Of a stretch of 64,000 bases of DNA, positions 46,249 to 59,896 are shown one piece after another; positions within the stretch are counted from its first letter, which is position 1; each line of letters begins with the position of its first letter. The stretch spans positions 1 to 64,000 of the forward strand of contig JANWWT010000007.1 in the NCBI GenBank assembly GCA_025055675.1. Reading direction: 5' to 3'. The notes under the pieces were generated by a model. That model was not told the DNA's origin, searched no databases, and saw only the letters and a program-made list of their open reading frames with translations. This stretch comes from Pseudanabaenaceae cyanobacterium SKYG29 (GTDB lineage: Bacteria; Cyanobacteriota; Cyanobacteriia; Pseudanabaenales; Pseudanabaenaceae). A program made the position numbers and the translations under genes.

Positions 46249-48327
46249 CTACTGAACTGGGCTATCTGTAGCACGATCGGTTATGTTTGTCTTTCTGCGG
46301 TTAAAACGGATATTGGCATATTTGGGATTAATTTGAATTGCCTTTGTGTAGTCCTCGATCGCTCCCAAATAATCTTGCAATTCATACTTAACTTGCCCAC
46401 GCCTGAAGTATGCTTCAGCAAACTTTTTATTGATCTGCAATGCCTGGGTGAAATCGGAAATTGCTCCCTGTCTATCTCCCAACCCATGTTTGACATTACC
46501 ACGCAAGTAATACACGAGTGACAACTTGGGATTTATTGTTAACGCCTGATTGCAATCAGCAATAGCACCTCTGTAATCTCCTGTTTCACACCTAGCCTTT
46601 GCCCGATTAACATAGGCTTTTACATACTTAGGATTAATTGCAAGTGCCCGATCGAAGTCTTGAATTGCTCCCTGCTGATCCCCTAGAGCAAATTTAGCTA
46701 TACCCCGATCGTTATAGACAGCAGTGTCGTGGGGGTTAATAGCAATAGACTGGGTATAGTCTGCGATAGCACCATGATAGTCACCCAGAGCAAATTTTGC
46801 TAGTCCCCGATTGTAATACACTTCTGGATGATGCGGATTGATAGCAATGACTTGGGTATAATCTTCTATAGCTTCTTGATAGTTTTGTAAATCATAGTGG
46901 GCAATGCCACGATTATAATAAGCTTCCGCATCCTGGGGATTGATAGCAATAGCCGCAGAATAATTGGCGATCGCCCGTTCGTAGTTTTCTAACATGTAAT
47001 TGGCAATGCCGTCACTATGATATGCCTCCACCAATTTCGGGTTAATGACCTCAGCTAAATTAGGATTTTCCTGAATAGCTTGCCTGTAATCAGCCACTGA
47101 TCCCTGATAATCACCGAGGAGAAACTTTGCCGAGGCACGATTGCTGTAAGCCATCGCTAATTTGGGATTGAGCTTGATTGCTTCAGTATAGTCAGCAATT
47201 GCTCCCTGATAGTCTCCCACCATGAACTTTGCTATACCGCGATTATTAAAAGCCTCCGCTAGGCGCGGATTAATAGTCAAGGCTTGGTTGTAGTCCAAGA
47301 TTGCTGCTTGGTAATCACCGACGGCAGACTTAGCAAGACCACGATTGTAATATACATATACATCTTTAGGATTAATTTGCAGGGCTTGGGTGTAGTATTT
47401 AATTGCACCTACATAGTCTCCCGCATCATACCTAGCCTTGGCTTGATAGAAATAATCCAGTGACCTTTGTTGTCTCCCCAACAATATCTCTAGCCACAGA
47501 AACTTATAGCCACCCCTAATAACAAGAGGTCTGAGTTCTGCCAGAGCTGTCTTGGCATCTCTATATCTTTTGCTGGGGTCAGCCTCTGTCATCTTCTGCA
47601 ACCATCGCAGGAAACGGGGATTACATTCTTTTAACTTGGCAGCAATTTTTTTACGGTTTAGTTGATTATTCCAATCGATGTAGTCCCCAATCCCATGGGA
47701 AGGAATTTCTCCCAACAGACAAATTAACGTCAGTCCAAGGCTGTACAGGTCAGAGGACTTAGTGAGATTGAGATTGCGAATTTGCTCGGGAGCCATAAAC
47801 CCCAATGTCCCCGCATTGACACTACTGATAGCTATAGTATGAGTTCCTACTCTGGCAAAGCCAAAATCAATCAGGTAAACATTCAACTCCTCATCAATGA
47901 GGACATTTTCCGGTTTGATGTCACGATGAACGATGGGAGGAATACGGTCTTGTAAGTAAACTAGTATCTCCAGGAGTTTGATAGCAATCTGTTTGACCTC
48001 GTCCGCTGTGAAACTACGGACTTGGGAAAGCATTTGTCCTTGCTTGTACTCCTGTACCAGGCAAAAACCATCTCTTGTTTCAAATGTATCCAGATAACGA
48101 GGGATGCCAGGGTGGTTCAGGTCTTTGAGGGTTTGGATTTCCCGCTCGATCGCCTTGAACCCCTCCCAATTACTAGCTTTAGCAAACTGGAATTGTTTGA
48201 TAACAACGAAGTTACCCGACTGATGTTGTGCTAAGTAAGTGACACGCCCACCAATAGGATTACGTCCAAGTTCACGGAGGACTTGATAGCCCTGTGCCGA
48301 GAAGTCGGGAAAGTTGTCCCCTGTCAT
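46249..48327 (-). CDS. Ser/Thr protein kinase with eleven TPR repeats
   Basis: A 692-residue Hanks-type kinase. Kinase domain about residues 10-275: VVIKQF lysine at K44, catalytic loop HRDIKPENVL at 134-143, DFG at 154-156 (followed by FAR), activation-segment TLGFMAPEQ. Residues about 300-685 contain eleven TPR units of the GDYQGAIxDYTxAIxINPxxAExYxNRG type, predicted to bind partner proteins. No membrane segment is certain. At the fourth-fifth repeat junction NPNLAEV is followed directly by INPKLVEAYHS, as if a repeat slipped. The remnant at 243 is a truncated paralogue of its N-lobe. Confidence 0.93.
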   Translation of the reverse strand: MTGDNFPDFSAQGYQVLRELGRNPIGGRVTYLAQHQSGNFVVIKQFQFAKASNWEGFKAIEREIQTLKDLNHPGIPRYLDTFETRDGFCLVQEYKQGQMLSQVRSFTADEVKQIAIKLLEILVYLQDRIPPIVHRDIKPENVLIDEELNVYLIDFGFARVGTHTIAISSVNAGTLGFMAPEQIRNLNLTKSSDLYSLGLTLICLLGEIPSHGIGDYIDWNNQLNRKKIAAKLKECNPRFLRWLQKMTEADPSKRYRDAKTALAELRPLVIRGGYKFLWLEILLGRQQRSLDYFYQAKARYDAGDYVGAIKYYTQALQINPKDVYVYYNRGLAKSAVGDYQAAILDYNQALTINPRLAEAFNNRGIAKFMVGDYQGAIADYTEAIKLNPKLAMAYSNRASAKFLLGDYQGSVADYRQAIQENPNLAEVINPKLVEAYHSDGIANYMLENYERAIANYSAAIAINPQDAEAYYNRGIAHYDLQNYQEAIEDYTQVIAINPHHPEVYYNRGLAKFALGDYHGAIADYTQSIAINPHDTAVYNDRGIAKFALGDQQGAIQDFDRALAINPKYVKAYVNRAKARCETGDYRGAIADCNQALTINPKLSLVYYLRGNVKHGLGDRQGAISDFTQALQINKKFAEAYFRRGQVKYELQDYLGAIEDYTKAIQINPKYANIRFNRRKTNITDRATDSPVQ

Positions 48328-48563
48328 GGTTAGGCAAGGTTATTAGCAGCAATTGCTTTCATACTACCAGAAATCAGCCCGCAGGATAAGGGCTAGTTGC
48401 GACCAAATTCAGCACAATGATGTTAATTCTGCAAATTATAACCTAATTTTGTTACCTAGCATAGTTTTCCCAAACGTCACAGTAAAAATTCCCTTTGGCA
48501 TATGTCTTAGTGAACAATTTGTTACAATTGTCTTCATTTTATCGCCGTCTTACTTTCCCTAGC

Positions 48564-48569
48564 TATAAT
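48564..48569 (+). promoter_or_regulatory. Candidate -10 element of the response regulator gene
   Basis: TATAAT occurs 35 bases upstream of the ATG at 48604, in the region after the divergent kinase gene. No convincing TTGACA-like -35 element lies 16-18 bases upstream, so this is only a partial promoter. The rest of the 276-base gap shows nothing else that I can support. Confidence 0.35.
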
Positions 48570-48603
48570 AAAAAATTAACCATAACTTAGGCATTACGTA
48601 GCT

Positions 48604-50504
<1,901 letters not shown>

Positions 50505-50741
50505 CTAATACAATCAAATGAATTATTATAACCTTCCCCTGAGCACAACAACTAGGGAGAATAGTTTACTACGAGTTAGCCACTATTTGTCAATCCCTTT
50601 ACCAATCACCAATCCCCTTCACCAAACTTAAGGGTTTCTCTAAAATCTTACTAACGCAAGTATGAAGCAATGTAAACAGAATACTTGACAAGAAAGGGCA
50701 GGGGAATAAAAATTAAAGCCTTGTGGACTTTGGTAAGAGCC

Positions 50742-52055
50742 TTGGCAAACGTAATTGTAATCGGTACCCAGTGGGGGGACGAAGGGAAGGGAAAAATCAC
50801 GGATTTATTGAGCCGCTCGGCGGATGTGATTGTGCGCTATCAGGGTGGCATCAACGCAGGGCATACAGTAGTAGTCAATGATCAAGTCTTCAAGCTACAC
50901 TTAATCCCTTCGGGCATTCTCTACCCCAACAAGGACTGTATCATTGCCGGCGGGACGGTGGTCGACCCCCAAACTCTCCTGGAGGAAATCGATCGTTTGC
51001 ACGACCTAGGAATTTCTACTGAGCGGTTGTATGTGGCCGAAACTGCCCATGTGACAATGCCTTACCACCGCTTGATCGACCAGGCAGTGGAGCAGCAGCG
51101 GGCAAAACACCGCATTGGTACGACGGGAAGGGGGATTGGTCCTACCTATGCGGATAAGTCGGAAAGGATTGGAGTAAGGGTTTTAGATTTACTCGATCGG
51201 GAAGCGGGGGCAGAACAAATCCGCTGGGCAGTGGAGCACAAAAATTTAGTCCTGGAGCGGTTGTATGGGTTACCACCCCTTGATGCGGAAGCGATCGTGG
51301 CGCAGTACTTGGCATACGGCGAGCGGCTCCGTCCCCATGTGGTGGATGCTTCCCTCAAAATCAGTGAAGCGATCAGGAAGCGGCGCAACATCCTGTTTGA
51401 AGGGGCGCAGGGTACTTTACTGGATTTGGACCACGGCACTTATCCCTATGTCACCTCCTCTAATCCCATTGCGGGGGGAGCTTGTATTGGCGCGGGGGTA
51501 GGGCCCACAATGATTGACCGTATTATTGGTGTAGCCAAGGCTTATGTCACCCGTGTGGGGGAGGGACCCTTCCCGACGGAGCTCCATGACCACATAGGTG
51601 AATATCTCTGCCAGCGGGGCGCAGAATACGGTACAACAACAGGGAGAAAGCGACGCTGTGGCTGGTTTGATGGGGTTATTGGACGTTACGCCGTGCGCAT
51701 CAACGGCTTGGACTGTCTGGCCATCACCAAACTGGATGTCCTAGACGAGCTACCAGAAATAAAGGTCTGTATTGCCTACGAAATTGAGGGCAAGGTAGTA
51801 CGGGACTTCCCCAGCAACAGCCGTGCCTTTGCCAAAGCTACACCCATCTACGAGACCCTACCCGGCTGGCGCACCTCCACCCAACATTGTCGTTCCCTCA
51901 GTGAACTGCCCAGGGAAGCGCGGGACTACCTCAAATTTTTGGCAGACCTGATGGAAATCCCCATCGCTATTGTCTCCCTGGGAGCAAATCGGGGTCAGAC
52001 AATCATTATCGAAGACCCTATTCACGGACCAAAGCGGGGACTACTTAGCTTGTAG
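50742..52055 (+). CDS. purA: Adenylosuccinate synthetase
   Basis: A 437-residue GTPase-like ligase that turns IMP and aspartate into adenylosuccinate. The P-loop motif [13 protein letters not shown] is at about residues 11-23, and the [12 protein letters not shown] and [10 protein letters not shown] motifs are present. The family-like start is TTG 50742, giving [18 protein letters not shown]; an in-frame TTG at 50685 would add 19 residues without resemblance. The use of a TTG start is notable. The 3' end overlaps lrtA by 11 bases on the other strand. Confidence 0.94.
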   Translation: MANVIVIGTQWGDEGKGKITDLLSRSADVIVRYQGGINAGHTVVVNDQVFKLHLIPSGILYPNKDCIIAGGTVVDPQTLLEEIDRLHDLGISTERLYVAETAHVTMPYHRLIDQAVEQQRAKHRIGTTGRGIGPTYADKSERIGVRVLDLLDREAGAEQIRWAVEHKNLVLERLYGLPPLDAEAIVAQYLAYGERLRPHVVDASLKISEAIRKRRNILFEGAQGTLLDLDHGTYPYVTSSNPIAGGACIGAGVGPTMIDRIIGVAKAYVTRVGEGPFPTELHDHIGEYLCQRGAEYGTTTGRKRRCGWFDGVIGRYAVRINGLDCLAITKLDVLDELPEIKVCIAYEIEGKVVRDFPSNSRAFAKATPIYETLPGWRTSTQHCRSLSELPREARDYLKFLADLMEIPIAIVSLGANRGQTIIIEDPIHGPKRGLLSL

Positions 52056-52620
52056 CTACTTGCCGCGGCTGGATTAGACCATAGCCACCGTGATTGCGTT
52101 CGTAAATGACATTGATCTCACCCGTGGCTTTGTTGCGGAAGACATAGAAATCGTGATCTACCAACTCCAGTTGCTCTAATGCCTCTTCTACGGACATAGG
52201 GGGCATAGCGAAAAACTTATTGCGAATGACTGGGGGTGGTAACACAGGCCCTTTGCCATTAGTGGTGGGAGCAGGCAGCTGCAGATGTTCCACTGCGATC
52301 GAGGTTTTTTCAGGAGTCTTGCTACTCTTCTTTTCCTTGAACTTGCGCAGCTTACGGGCAATTTTATCCGCTACCAGGTCGATACTGGCATAGAGGTTAT
52401 CGCTCTTTTCTTCCGCCCGAATGACTGTACCATTGGCGTACACTGTCACTTCTGCTGCCTGGCTGGCACTGATGCGGGGGTTGCGCGCTACCGACAAATT
52501 GACATCGACTTCGTGGGTAAGGGCTTGATAGTGGCTGACTGCCCGGTCGATCTTTTGACGGACATAGTCGCGAATGGCATCAGTAATGTCAATGTTTTTG
52601 CCCTGAATCACTAATTTCAT
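52045..52620 (-). CDS. hpf: Long-form ribosome hibernation promoting factor (LrtA type)
   Basis: A 191-residue protein. The N-terminal HPF/RaiA domain begins [20 protein letters not shown] and includes [34 protein letters not shown]; the C-terminal ribosome-dimerisation segment (about 128-185) has [27 protein letters not shown]. Cyanobacterial LrtA (light-repressed transcript A) is this long form; it protects 70S and helps form 100S ribosomes in the dark or stationary phase. ATG 52620 has a strong AGGAGGT site, which decides the start against an upstream ATG. Confidence 0.94.
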   Translation of the reverse strand: MKLVIQGKNIDITDAIRDYVRQKIDRAVSHYQALTHEVDVNLSVARNPRISASQAAEVTVYANGTVIRAEEKSDNLYASIDLVADKIARKLRKFKEKKSSKTPEKTSIAVEHLQLPAPTTNGKGPVLPPPVIRNKFFAMPPMSVEEALEQLELVDHDFYVFRNKATGEINVIYERNHGGYGLIQPRQVATS

Positions 52621-52816
52621 ACATTTACCTCCTGAAATCACCGATCTAGGTATGTTTACAGTGGTTTGGTCACGATCGGTCTTACTTTCACACTATCACC
52701 CTTGCCGACGTTCAGGGAGAATGCTAAGACGATCTTAACAAAAGGTTAACGTTAGGTAATATTCGGCAGGGCAGCAGGGAGTGGTAAGCTAAAGCCAAGG
52801 GAGAGAAGGTAAATCC

Positions 52817-54409
52817 ATGTGGCAAAGATATAAAGAGTGGCTCTACTACCATCCGCAGCTGGATTTTTATGTAGACATCAGTCGGGTAAGGTTTACGCCT
52901 GAGTTTGTCAATGAAATGGAAGTTCAGTTTGAGAGGGCATTTGCGGAGATGAAAGCCCTGGAGGCAGGGGAGATTGCCAATCCCGATGAAGGCAGGATGG
53001 TCGGACATTATTGGCTGCGCGCGCCAGAGTTAGCTCCTACACCCCGTATCCGCCAGGACATAGAAGGGACGGTGCAACGAGTCCTCAGCTTTGCCCAGGA
53101 TGTGCACAATGGCTTGATTTCCCCCCCTAACCCAGCCCTGACCCACTTTACCGATGTGATTTGGATTGGTATTGGCGGTTCCGCCTTGGGACCCCAGTTT
53201 GTTTCCCAGGCCCTGGCACCCCTCCGCCCCCCCCTGCGCTTCCACTTTATCGATAACACTGACCCCGACGGCATCGATCGGTTACTGGCCCAACTAGGAG
53301 AGCGACTGCAGACAACTCTGACGATCGTGACTTCTAAATCCGGCAGTACGCCTGAAACCGCCAATGGGATGAAGGAAGTGCGCCATGCCTACGCCCAGAT
53401 GGGTTTGGAGTTTCCCCCCTATGCAGTAGCGGTGACGATGGAAGCCAGCAAGTTAGATTTACAGGCACGGCAGGAGGGCTGGTTGGATACCTTCCCTATG
53501 TATGACTGGATTGGGGGTCGCACTTCCGAGATGTCAGCGGTGGGTTTGCTAGCAGCAGCTTTAGAGGGAATTGATGTGCTGGGATTACTGGAAGGGGCAA
53601 AGGTGATGGACAGTGCCACCCGTGTGCCCAATTTACGCCACAATCCCGCGGCTCTGTTGACAATGGCTTGGTACTGGGAGACCAAGGGTAAGGGGGAAAA
53701 GGATATGGTGATCTTGCCCTACAAAGACCGCCTGGTACTCCTCAGTCGTTATCTGCAGCAGCTAGTGATGGAATCCCTGGGGAAAGCCAAAGACCGCCAA
53801 GGGCAAGTAGTGGAACAGGGCATCGCTGTCTATGGTAACAAAGGAACGACCGACCAACATGCCTACGTGCAACAACTGCGGGACGGTGTCAACAACTTCT
53901 TTGCCACGTTTATTGAGGTCTTGACCGATCGTCCCCCCCGCGAAGTTGACAACCCTGCTCCCGAAGTAGAACCAGGCATTTACAGCGGGGATTACCTGAT
54001 GGGGGCACTCCTAGGCACGCGGAAAGCACTCTATGACAACAACAGGGATTCTATTACGATCACGATCGGGGATGTCACGCCTAAAACCGTGGGTGCCCTG
54101 ATTGCTCTCTACGAAAGGGCAGTGGGGTTCTATGCCAGTCTGGTCAACATCAATGCCTACGACCAACCGGGGGTAGAAGCAGGGAAAAAAGAGGCACAGC
54201 GAGTACTACAATTGCAAACCCAGCTACTAGAAGTCTTGGCTAAAGAGAATCGCCCTATGACCCTAGAGGAACTCGCTAGCAAAACGGGCGGAGACATTGA
54301 AGCAATTTATCACATTGTGCGCCACCTAGACGCTAACTTCCGCATTAACCTGGAGGGGAACACTGGTAAACCCGATACTCTGTTAATTTCGCCCTTACAA
54401 GAAAGCTAA
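52817..54409 (+). CDS. pgi: Glucose-6-phosphate isomerase
   Basis: A 530-residue enzyme interconverting glucose-6- and fructose-6-phosphate. The sugar isomerase motifs are [18 protein letters not shown], the phosphate-binding [36 protein letters not shown] and [15 protein letters not shown]. The C-terminus carries about 60 extra residues ([33 protein letters not shown]) with a winged-helix look that cyanobacterial Pgi also has. The start ATG 52817 is preceded by GGAGAAGG. Confidence 0.95.
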   Translation: MWQRYKEWLYYHPQLDFYVDISRVRFTPEFVNEMEVQFERAFAEMKALEAGEIANPDEGRMVGHYWLRAPELAPTPRIRQDIEGTVQRVLSFAQDVHNGLISPPNPALTHFTDVIWIGIGGSALGPQFVSQALAPLRPPLRFHFIDNTDPDGIDRLLAQLGERLQTTLTIVTSKSGSTPETANGMKEVRHAYAQMGLEFPPYAVAVTMEASKLDLQARQEGWLDTFPMYDWIGGRTSEMSAVGLLAAALEGIDVLGLLEGAKVMDSATRVPNLRHNPAALLTMAWYWETKGKGEKDMVILPYKDRLVLLSRYLQQLVMESLGKAKDRQGQVVEQGIAVYGNKGTTDQHAYVQQLRDGVNNFFATFIEVLTDRPPREVDNPAPEVEPGIYSGDYLMGALLGTRKALYDNNRDSITITIGDVTPKTVGALIALYERAVGFYASLVNINAYDQPGVEAGKKEAQRVLQLQTQLLEVLAKENRPMTLEELASKTGGDIEAIYHIVRHLDANFRINLEGNTGKPDTLLISPLQES

Positions 54410-54449
54410 AACTGCGCTAGGATGACAAAGGTTAAAGCGGTAAATACCT

Positions 54450-55406
54450 ATGATGCGTGTCCTTGCTCTGGTACCCGGTGGCATTGGTGACCAACTCCTG
54501 TTCTTTCCCACCCTGGCAAGCCTAAAAGGGAAATACCCCCAAGCCACGATCGATGTGGTGGTGGAACCCCGATCGGTGGGAGCCTATCGCCTCACAACCC
54601 TGGTGGACAAGGTTTGGGAATTTGACTTCAAAGACCGCAACAGCCTGGCGGACTGGGGCAACCTCCTAGGCAATGTGCGGGAGCAGGAATACGCCGCGGT
54701 GATGTCTTTGGGTAAGAGCTGGGCAGTGGGTTTCTTCCTCTGGTTGACGGGCATTCCCAAGCGTATAGCCTTTGCTGACGGCAGTAATTTTTGGCTAACT
54801 GACCCGATTCCCCTCAAGACGGAGCAGTATGCAGCGGAGATGTACCATGACCTACTGCAAGGTTTTGGTATAAAAGCCCCATGCCCCCCCATCAAAATTC
54901 AAGTCCCCCAGAGTGACCTAGAGTGGGCAGAGGCAGAGCAGCAGCGCCTAGGTATCAAGGAGAGTGGCTATATCCTCCTCCACGGCGGGTCAAGTGAACT
55001 GGCAGTGAAAAAGGGCATCGCCAAAATCTATCCCCCCCAGCAATGGGCAGCGGTATTGCAGCAGGTGCGGGAGCGGGTAAATCTACCGATCGTGGTGTTA
55101 CAGGGACCGGAGGATGGGGAGTTTGTCAGCAAACTGCAGAATCTTGTTGAAGTGAAAGTGACTAGTCCCAGCGACCTTGGCAAAACAGCGGGGATGGTAG
55201 CGGCGGCAAATTTACTACTTTGTACGGACAGTGCGCCTATGCACCTGGGAGTAGCCGTGGGCACAGCTCTAGTAGCGTTGTTTGGACCGACTGACCCCAA
55301 GAAATTGTTACCCCCCCTTGCCAAGTACAAGTTTGTGCAGTCAGGGACGGGGAATATTGCCGATATTGACCCTCAAACAATTGTTGAGTGCGTCTTGGGT
55401 ACCTAG
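54450..55406 (+). CDS. Glycosyltransferase, GT9 (heptosyltransferase) family
   Basis: A 318-residue GT-B protein. The N-terminus MMRVLALVPGGIGDQLLFFPTLASLK is the family signature. The C-terminal half has GYILLHGGSSELAVKKG and the donor-binding TDSAPMHLGVAVGTALVALFGPTDPKKLLP. Enzymes of this family add heptose or other sugars to lipopolysaccharide or S-layer glycans. The acceptor here is unknown. It precedes the flavoprotein gene by two bases, so both are one operon. Confidence 0.9.
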   Translation: MMRVLALVPGGIGDQLLFFPTLASLKGKYPQATIDVVVEPRSVGAYRLTTLVDKVWEFDFKDRNSLADWGNLLGNVREQEYAAVMSLGKSWAVGFFLWLTGIPKRIAFADGSNFWLTDPIPLKTEQYAAEMYHDLLQGFGIKAPCPPIKIQVPQSDLEWAEAEQQRLGIKESGYILLHGGSSELAVKKGIAKIYPPQQWAAVLQQVRERVNLPIVVLQGPEDGEFVSKLQNLVEVKVTSPSDLGKTAGMVAAANLLLCTDSAPMHLGVAVGTALVALFGPTDPKKLLPPLAKYKFVQSGTGNIADIDPQTIVECVLGT

Positions 55407-55408
55407 GG

Positions 55409-56536
55409 ATGGTGGAATGTATTGTGGTGGGGGCGGGACCGGCGGGGGGGTCGGCAGCCTACCATCTAGCAAAACGGGGGCGGGAAGTACTGGTATTAGA
55501 AAAAGAAGCCCTACCTCGCTACAAGCCCTGTGGAGGAGGGGTATCCCCTGCCGTGCAAAAATGGTTTGACTTTGACTTCAGCCCCGCCATAGCCAACAAA
55601 ATTAGCCAAATTCGCTACACCTGGCAGATGGGAGATGAGTTTCTGGCTCCCCTCGATGGCACGGAAGCAGTGTGGATGGTACGGCGGGAGGTGTTTGACT
55701 ACTTTTTGCTGCAGCAAGCACAAAAGGCGGGAGCCCAACTGCAGACCCAGACCACCGTGACAGGATTGACCTGGCACAATGACCGCTGGACGGTACATAC
55801 AGAACGGGGAGATTTCCAAGCCCTCTACCTCGTGGGGGCGGACGGAGCCAAGGGGACAATGGCCAAGTTGCTGGGGTTCAGGGAGCGCAAACGACGCATG
55901 GGCGCGGCATTGGAAGTGGAAGTGCCTTTGAGTGAACCAGACCGTCTGGCCGCTCACTTTGACTTTGGTTCCGTAGTCAACGGCTATCTGTGGAATTTCC
56001 CCAAGGCGGACGGTTATTCCATTGGCGCGGGCACTTTTCGAGGAACAGAAGAAAAACAGAACCTAAAAGACATTGCTGAAACCTATGCCCGTACCTTTGG
56101 TGTAGACATTAGCAAAATCAAGAAATATGGACATCCCCTCTGTCTCTGGGACGGACATCAGAAGCTACACACCCAGAATGCCCTATTAGCGGGGGAAGCT
56201 GCCTGTGTAGTTGACCCCTTTACCGCTGAGGGTATCAGACCTGCCCTTTTAACGGGAATGTTGGCAGCGGTAGCCATCGATCGTGCTTTAGCGGGAGACA
56301 GCCAAGCCCTGGCTGAATACAGTCAAAAAGTGCAGACAGAGTGGGGAGAAGACATGTTTTGGGCACAGAAACTGGCAGCGATTTTCTACAGGGTACCAGG
56401 GATTGCCTATCGCATTGGGGTCAAACGTCCTGTCTCCACACGGCGCATGGGACAAATTCTCTGTGGGCAACTGCGCTATCGGGATGTGGCAATGGCAGCA
56501 ATCAAACGGCTGACCGCAGGACTGATGGGGAATTAA
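55409..56536 (+). CDS. Geranylgeranyl-reductase-family flavoprotein
   Basis: A 375-residue FAD enzyme. The Rossmann motif VVGAGPAGGSAAYHLAKRGREVLVLEKE is followed by the family motif PRYKPCGGGVSP, the YLVGADGAKGTMAKLLG region and the FAD-binding GEAACVVDPFTAEGIRPALLTG. ChlP geranylgeranyl reductase has this fold but is usually longer and shows PQDRVAR-type features that I do not see, so this is a paralogue with an unknown isoprenoid or other substrate. ATG 55409 lies two bases after the GT9 stop. Confidence 0.85.
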   Translation: MVECIVVGAGPAGGSAAYHLAKRGREVLVLEKEALPRYKPCGGGVSPAVQKWFDFDFSPAIANKISQIRYTWQMGDEFLAPLDGTEAVWMVRREVFDYFLLQQAQKAGAQLQTQTTVTGLTWHNDRWTVHTERGDFQALYLVGADGAKGTMAKLLGFRERKRRMGAALEVEVPLSEPDRLAAHFDFGSVVNGYLWNFPKADGYSIGAGTFRGTEEKQNLKDIAETYARTFGVDISKIKKYGHPLCLWDGHQKLHTQNALLAGEAACVVDPFTAEGIRPALLTGMLAAVAIDRALAGDSQALAEYSQKVQTEWGEDMFWAQKLAAIFYRVPGIAYRIGVKRPVSTRRMGQILCGQLRYRDVAMAAIKRLTAGLMGN

Positions 56537-56572
56537 GCTATAGTTGATGTAGAGAAAGGTCTCCTGTGCCCT

Positions 56573-59500
56573 ATGCCTTTGACCTCTGTGCTGCGTACTA
56601 TTGTTCGCTCTCCTTTTCTGGAAGAACTAAATGACAAGCTGCAAACCCGTCAGCAATTGGAATTATGCGGGTTAAATCGGATAGGAAAGGGATTAATTAG
56701 TACTGCTTTAGCAGAAGGCAAGAACCTTTTACTAGTCACCTCTACGATAGAAGAAGCTGGTCGTTGGTCGGTACAGTTAGAGATGATGGGGTGGTCTTCT
56801 GTCTTTCTCTATCCCACCTCTGACGCTCTACCCTACGAACCCTACGTTCCCGATGTGGAGATCATGTGGGGACAGATGGAAGTTTTAACCGATTTACTCT
56901 ACCAAGAACACAAGCGGGCAATAGTTTGTACCGATCGGGCTTTACAGATTCATCTTCCCAGTAGCAGGGAATTACAAGCAAAAACGATCGTTTTACAAGC
57001 AGGACAGGAATACAGTCTGACGGCATTTTGTGAACAGTTGGCAGAATTAGGATATGAGCGGACAACTTTGGTGGAAACAGAAGGGCAATGGAGTCGGCGT
57101 GGTGACATCATTGATGTTTTCCCTGTGATGAACGAGTTACCAGTCCGTCTGGATTGGTTTGGTGACCAGCTAGAACGCATCCGCGAGTTTGACCCTGCCA
57201 GCCAAAGAACCCTTGACCCGCTAGATAAGGTTATTTTAGCACCTGTACATTTCGATCGCATCCTTGGTACCTACAGCCAAGCCATTCATCCCCAAGCCAG
57301 TGCCTCTTTATTGGATTATCTGCCTGCAGACACAATTGTTACTATTGATGAACCTAATCATTGCCAAGCCCACTGTCAAAGTTGGTACGAAGCAGCGGTA
57401 AAAATTGCTCCCCCTGATGCACCTTTACATCGGTCTTTCCCTGAGATTTTAACCAGAATTAGCGATCGTTTTCCCATCATTTATCTGTCGGAATTAGAAA
57501 CTGAAAATTACATCAATATTCCCTGCCGTCCTTTGCCTATTGTCCCCCATCAATTTGGTAATCTAGCCAAGTTACTACGGGAGTATCGGCAACAAAACTG
57601 TCAAATTACTATCATCTCTGCCCAACCTTCCCGCGCGGTTTCTCTGTTACAGGAGCACGATTGTCCTGCTCAATTTGTCCCCAATCCCAAGGACTACAAT
57701 ACGATCGAGAAACTGCATCAGAGTCGCACTCCCGTGGGCATCAAATATGCAGGTACAGCGGAAATTCAGGGTTTTCACTGTCCCCTATTTCGGTTAGTGA
57801 TTGTCACCGATCGGGAATTTTTTGGACAGCATACTTTAGGAACAGTTTCCTATGTACGCAAACGCCGCAGGGCAGTTTCCCAGCAGGTTGACCTGAACAA
57901 ATTGGCCCCAGGGGATTATGTTGTCCATCGACAGCATGGAATTGGCAAATTCTTAAAGCTGGAAAAACTGACTATCAACAAAGAAACACGGGAGTACATT
58001 GTCATTCAATACGAAGATGGACTATTAAGAGTAGCAGCAGATCAAGTAGCTTGTCTATCCCGCTATCGCGGCTTAAAGGATGAACCACCGCCAATCAACA
58101 AACTAGGGAGCAAAGCCTGGGCGAATGCAACAGCGAAAGCTAAGAAAGCCATCCGTAAACTTGCCTTTGACTTGCTAGAGCTCTATGCGAAACGCTCGGA
58201 ACAGAAGGGATTTGCCTTTCCCCCCGATTCCCCTTGGCAGCAGGAAATGGAGGACTCTTTCCCCTATCAACCCACTCCCGATCAACTGAAAGCTACCCAG
58301 GATGTCAAAAAAGACATGGAAAGTGAACGACCGATGGACCGACTGATCTGTGGGGATGTCGGATTTGGCAAGACAGAGGTAGCAGTGCGTGCCATCTTCA
58401 AAGCCGTAGTAGCAGGTAAGCAAGTGGCAATGCTTGTCCCCACCACGATCCTAGCCCAACAACACTATCACACCTTGAAAGAGAGATTTGCTCCCTATCC
58501 CATCAATGTAGCTCTGTTAAACCGCTTTCGCTCTGCTAGTGAAAGGAAAGAGATTATTGCCAAACTTAAAACAGGGGAGATAGACATTGTCGTTGGCACC
58601 CACCAGTTACTATCCAAGGAAGTCAGCTACAAGAATCTTGGTCTGTTAGTGATAGATGAAGAGCAACGCTTTGGTGTGGCCCAAAAAGAGAAAATTAAAA
58701 CTCTCAAAACTGAAGTAGATGTCCTCACTTTATCAGCCACTCCTATTCCTCGCACTCTTTACATGGCACTCTCAGGCGTAAGAGAGATGAGTCTAATTCT
58801 CACACCACCCCCCAACCGTCGTTCCATCAAAACTCACCTTTTGCGCTATGACCCCGATGTCATCCGTTCCGCTATTAGACAGGAACTCGATCGGGGCGGG
58901 CAAGTCTTTTATGTTGTTCCCCGCGTAGAGGGCATAGAAGAAGTATCAGCCAAAATTAGAGAGATGATTCCAGGCGTGAGAATCGCCATTGCCCATGGTC
59001 AAATGCCAGAGGCAGAGTTAGAATTGACTATGTTGACTTTCAACAGTGGCGAAGCCGATGTCTTAGTTTGTACAACCATTGTAGAATCAGGGTTAGACAT
59101 CCCCAGAGTTAACACGATTATTATTGAAGATGCCCATAGATTTGGTCTAGCACAACTCTATCAACTGCGGGGACGTGTCGGCAGAGCAGGTGTACAAGCC
59201 CATGCCTGGTTGCTCTATCCCGCCCAAGGAGAACTGACACCAGCAGCCCAGGAAAGACTGCGTGCAATTCAAGAATTTACCCAACTGGGGTCGGGTTACC
59301 AACTGGCACTTAGGGATATGGAAATTAGAGGTGCAGGTAATCTTTTAGGTGCCGAACAATCAGGTCAGATGGACACGATCGGCTTTGACCTCTACATGAC
59401 TCTTTTACAAGAGGCAATCGCGGAAATTCGCGGCTCCAAAATCACAGCAGTAGATGACACGCAGATCGATTTACCTATCACCGCCTTCATTCCCAACGAG

Positions 59501-59896
59501 TACATACCCGACAATGAACAGAAACTGAGTGCCTATCGGGCGATCGCTGCTGCTAATTCCCGTAAAGAACTACAACAGATTGCCCTAGAATGGCAAGACC
59601 GCTACGGCAAAATTCCCAATCCAGTGGAGCAGCTGTTCAAAGTCATGGAGTTAAAACAGATTACCAAAAAGCTGGGTTTTTACCGCATCAAACTGGAAAA
59701 CAAACAAAACGTTATCCTAGAGACAAAGATGGAAGAACCAGCCTGGAGAACTATTTGGGAACAGATACCCGCACACTTGCAAAGTCGGTTTGTCTTTCAA
59801 CCTGGCAAAGTGATTGTGCGGGGTTTAGGCGTTTTACCAGTGGACAAACAGATTCAAAATCTAATTGAGTGGTTAGAGGGTGTAGAAGTGTCCTAA
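56573..59896 (+). CDS. mfd: Transcription-repair coupling factor
   Basis: A 1107-residue DNA translocase. An N-terminal UvrB-like region (about 25-330) is followed by the RNA-polymerase-interaction domain ([18 protein letters not shown] near residue 440), then helicase motifs [40 protein letters not shown] and the second RecA domain ending [16 protein letters not shown]. The C-terminal TRCF domain follows. Mfd releases stalled RNA polymerase and recruits UvrA. The 3' end overlaps the next gene by 24 bases on the opposite strand. Confidence 0.97.
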   Translation: MPLTSVLRTIVRSPFLEELNDKLQTRQQLELCGLNRIGKGLISTALAEGKNLLLVTSTIEEAGRWSVQLEMMGWSSVFLYPTSDALPYEPYVPDVEIMWGQMEVLTDLLYQEHKRAIVCTDRALQIHLPSSRELQAKTIVLQAGQEYSLTAFCEQLAELGYERTTLVETEGQWSRRGDIIDVFPVMNELPVRLDWFGDQLERIREFDPASQRTLDPLDKVILAPVHFDRILGTYSQAIHPQASASLLDYLPADTIVTIDEPNHCQAHCQSWYEAAVKIAPPDAPLHRSFPEILTRISDRFPIIYLSELETENYINIPCRPLPIVPHQFGNLAKLLREYRQQNCQITIISAQPSRAVSLLQEHDCPAQFVPNPKDYNTIEKLHQSRTPVGIKYAGTAEIQGFHCPLFRLVIVTDREFFGQHTLGTVSYVRKRRRAVSQQVDLNKLAPGDYVVHRQHGIGKFLKLEKLTINKETREYIVIQYEDGLLRVAADQVACLSRYRGLKDEPPPINKLGSKAWANATAKAKKAIRKLAFDLLELYAKRSEQKGFAFPPDSPWQQEMEDSFPYQPTPDQLKATQDVKKDMESERPMDRLICGDVGFGKTEVAVRAIFKAVVAGKQVAMLVPTTILAQQHYHTLKERFAPYPINVALLNRFRSASERKEIIAKLKTGEIDIVVGTHQLLSKEVSYKNLGLLVIDEEQRFGVAQKEKIKTLKTEVDVLTLSATPIPRTLYMALSGVREMSLILTPPPNRRSIKTHLLRYDPDVIRSAIRQELDRGGQVFYVVPRVEGIEEVSAKIREMIPGVRIAIAHGQMPEAELELTMLTFNSGEADVLVCTTIVESGLDIPRVNTIIIEDAHRFGLAQLYQLRGRVGRAGVQAHAWLLYPAQGELTPAAQERLRAIQEFTQLGSGYQLALRDMEIRGAGNLLGAEQSGQMDTIGFDLYMTLLQEAIAEIRGSKITAVDDTQIDLPITAFIPNEYIPDNEQKLSAYRAIAAANSRKELQQIALEWQDRYGKIPNPVEQLFKVMELKQITKKLGFYRIKLENKQNVILETKMEEPAWRTIWEQIPAHLQSRFVFQPGKVIVRGLGVLPVDKQIQNLIEWLEGVEVS

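Noticed and set aside
48353-48562. Plus-strand frame upstream of the response regulator
   Set aside because: No start signal, no family resemblance, AT-rich promoter-like sequence.
50685-50741. N-terminal extension of PurA from TTG 50685
   Set aside because: The added 19 residues are basic and unlike the family; the conserved start is at TTG 50742.
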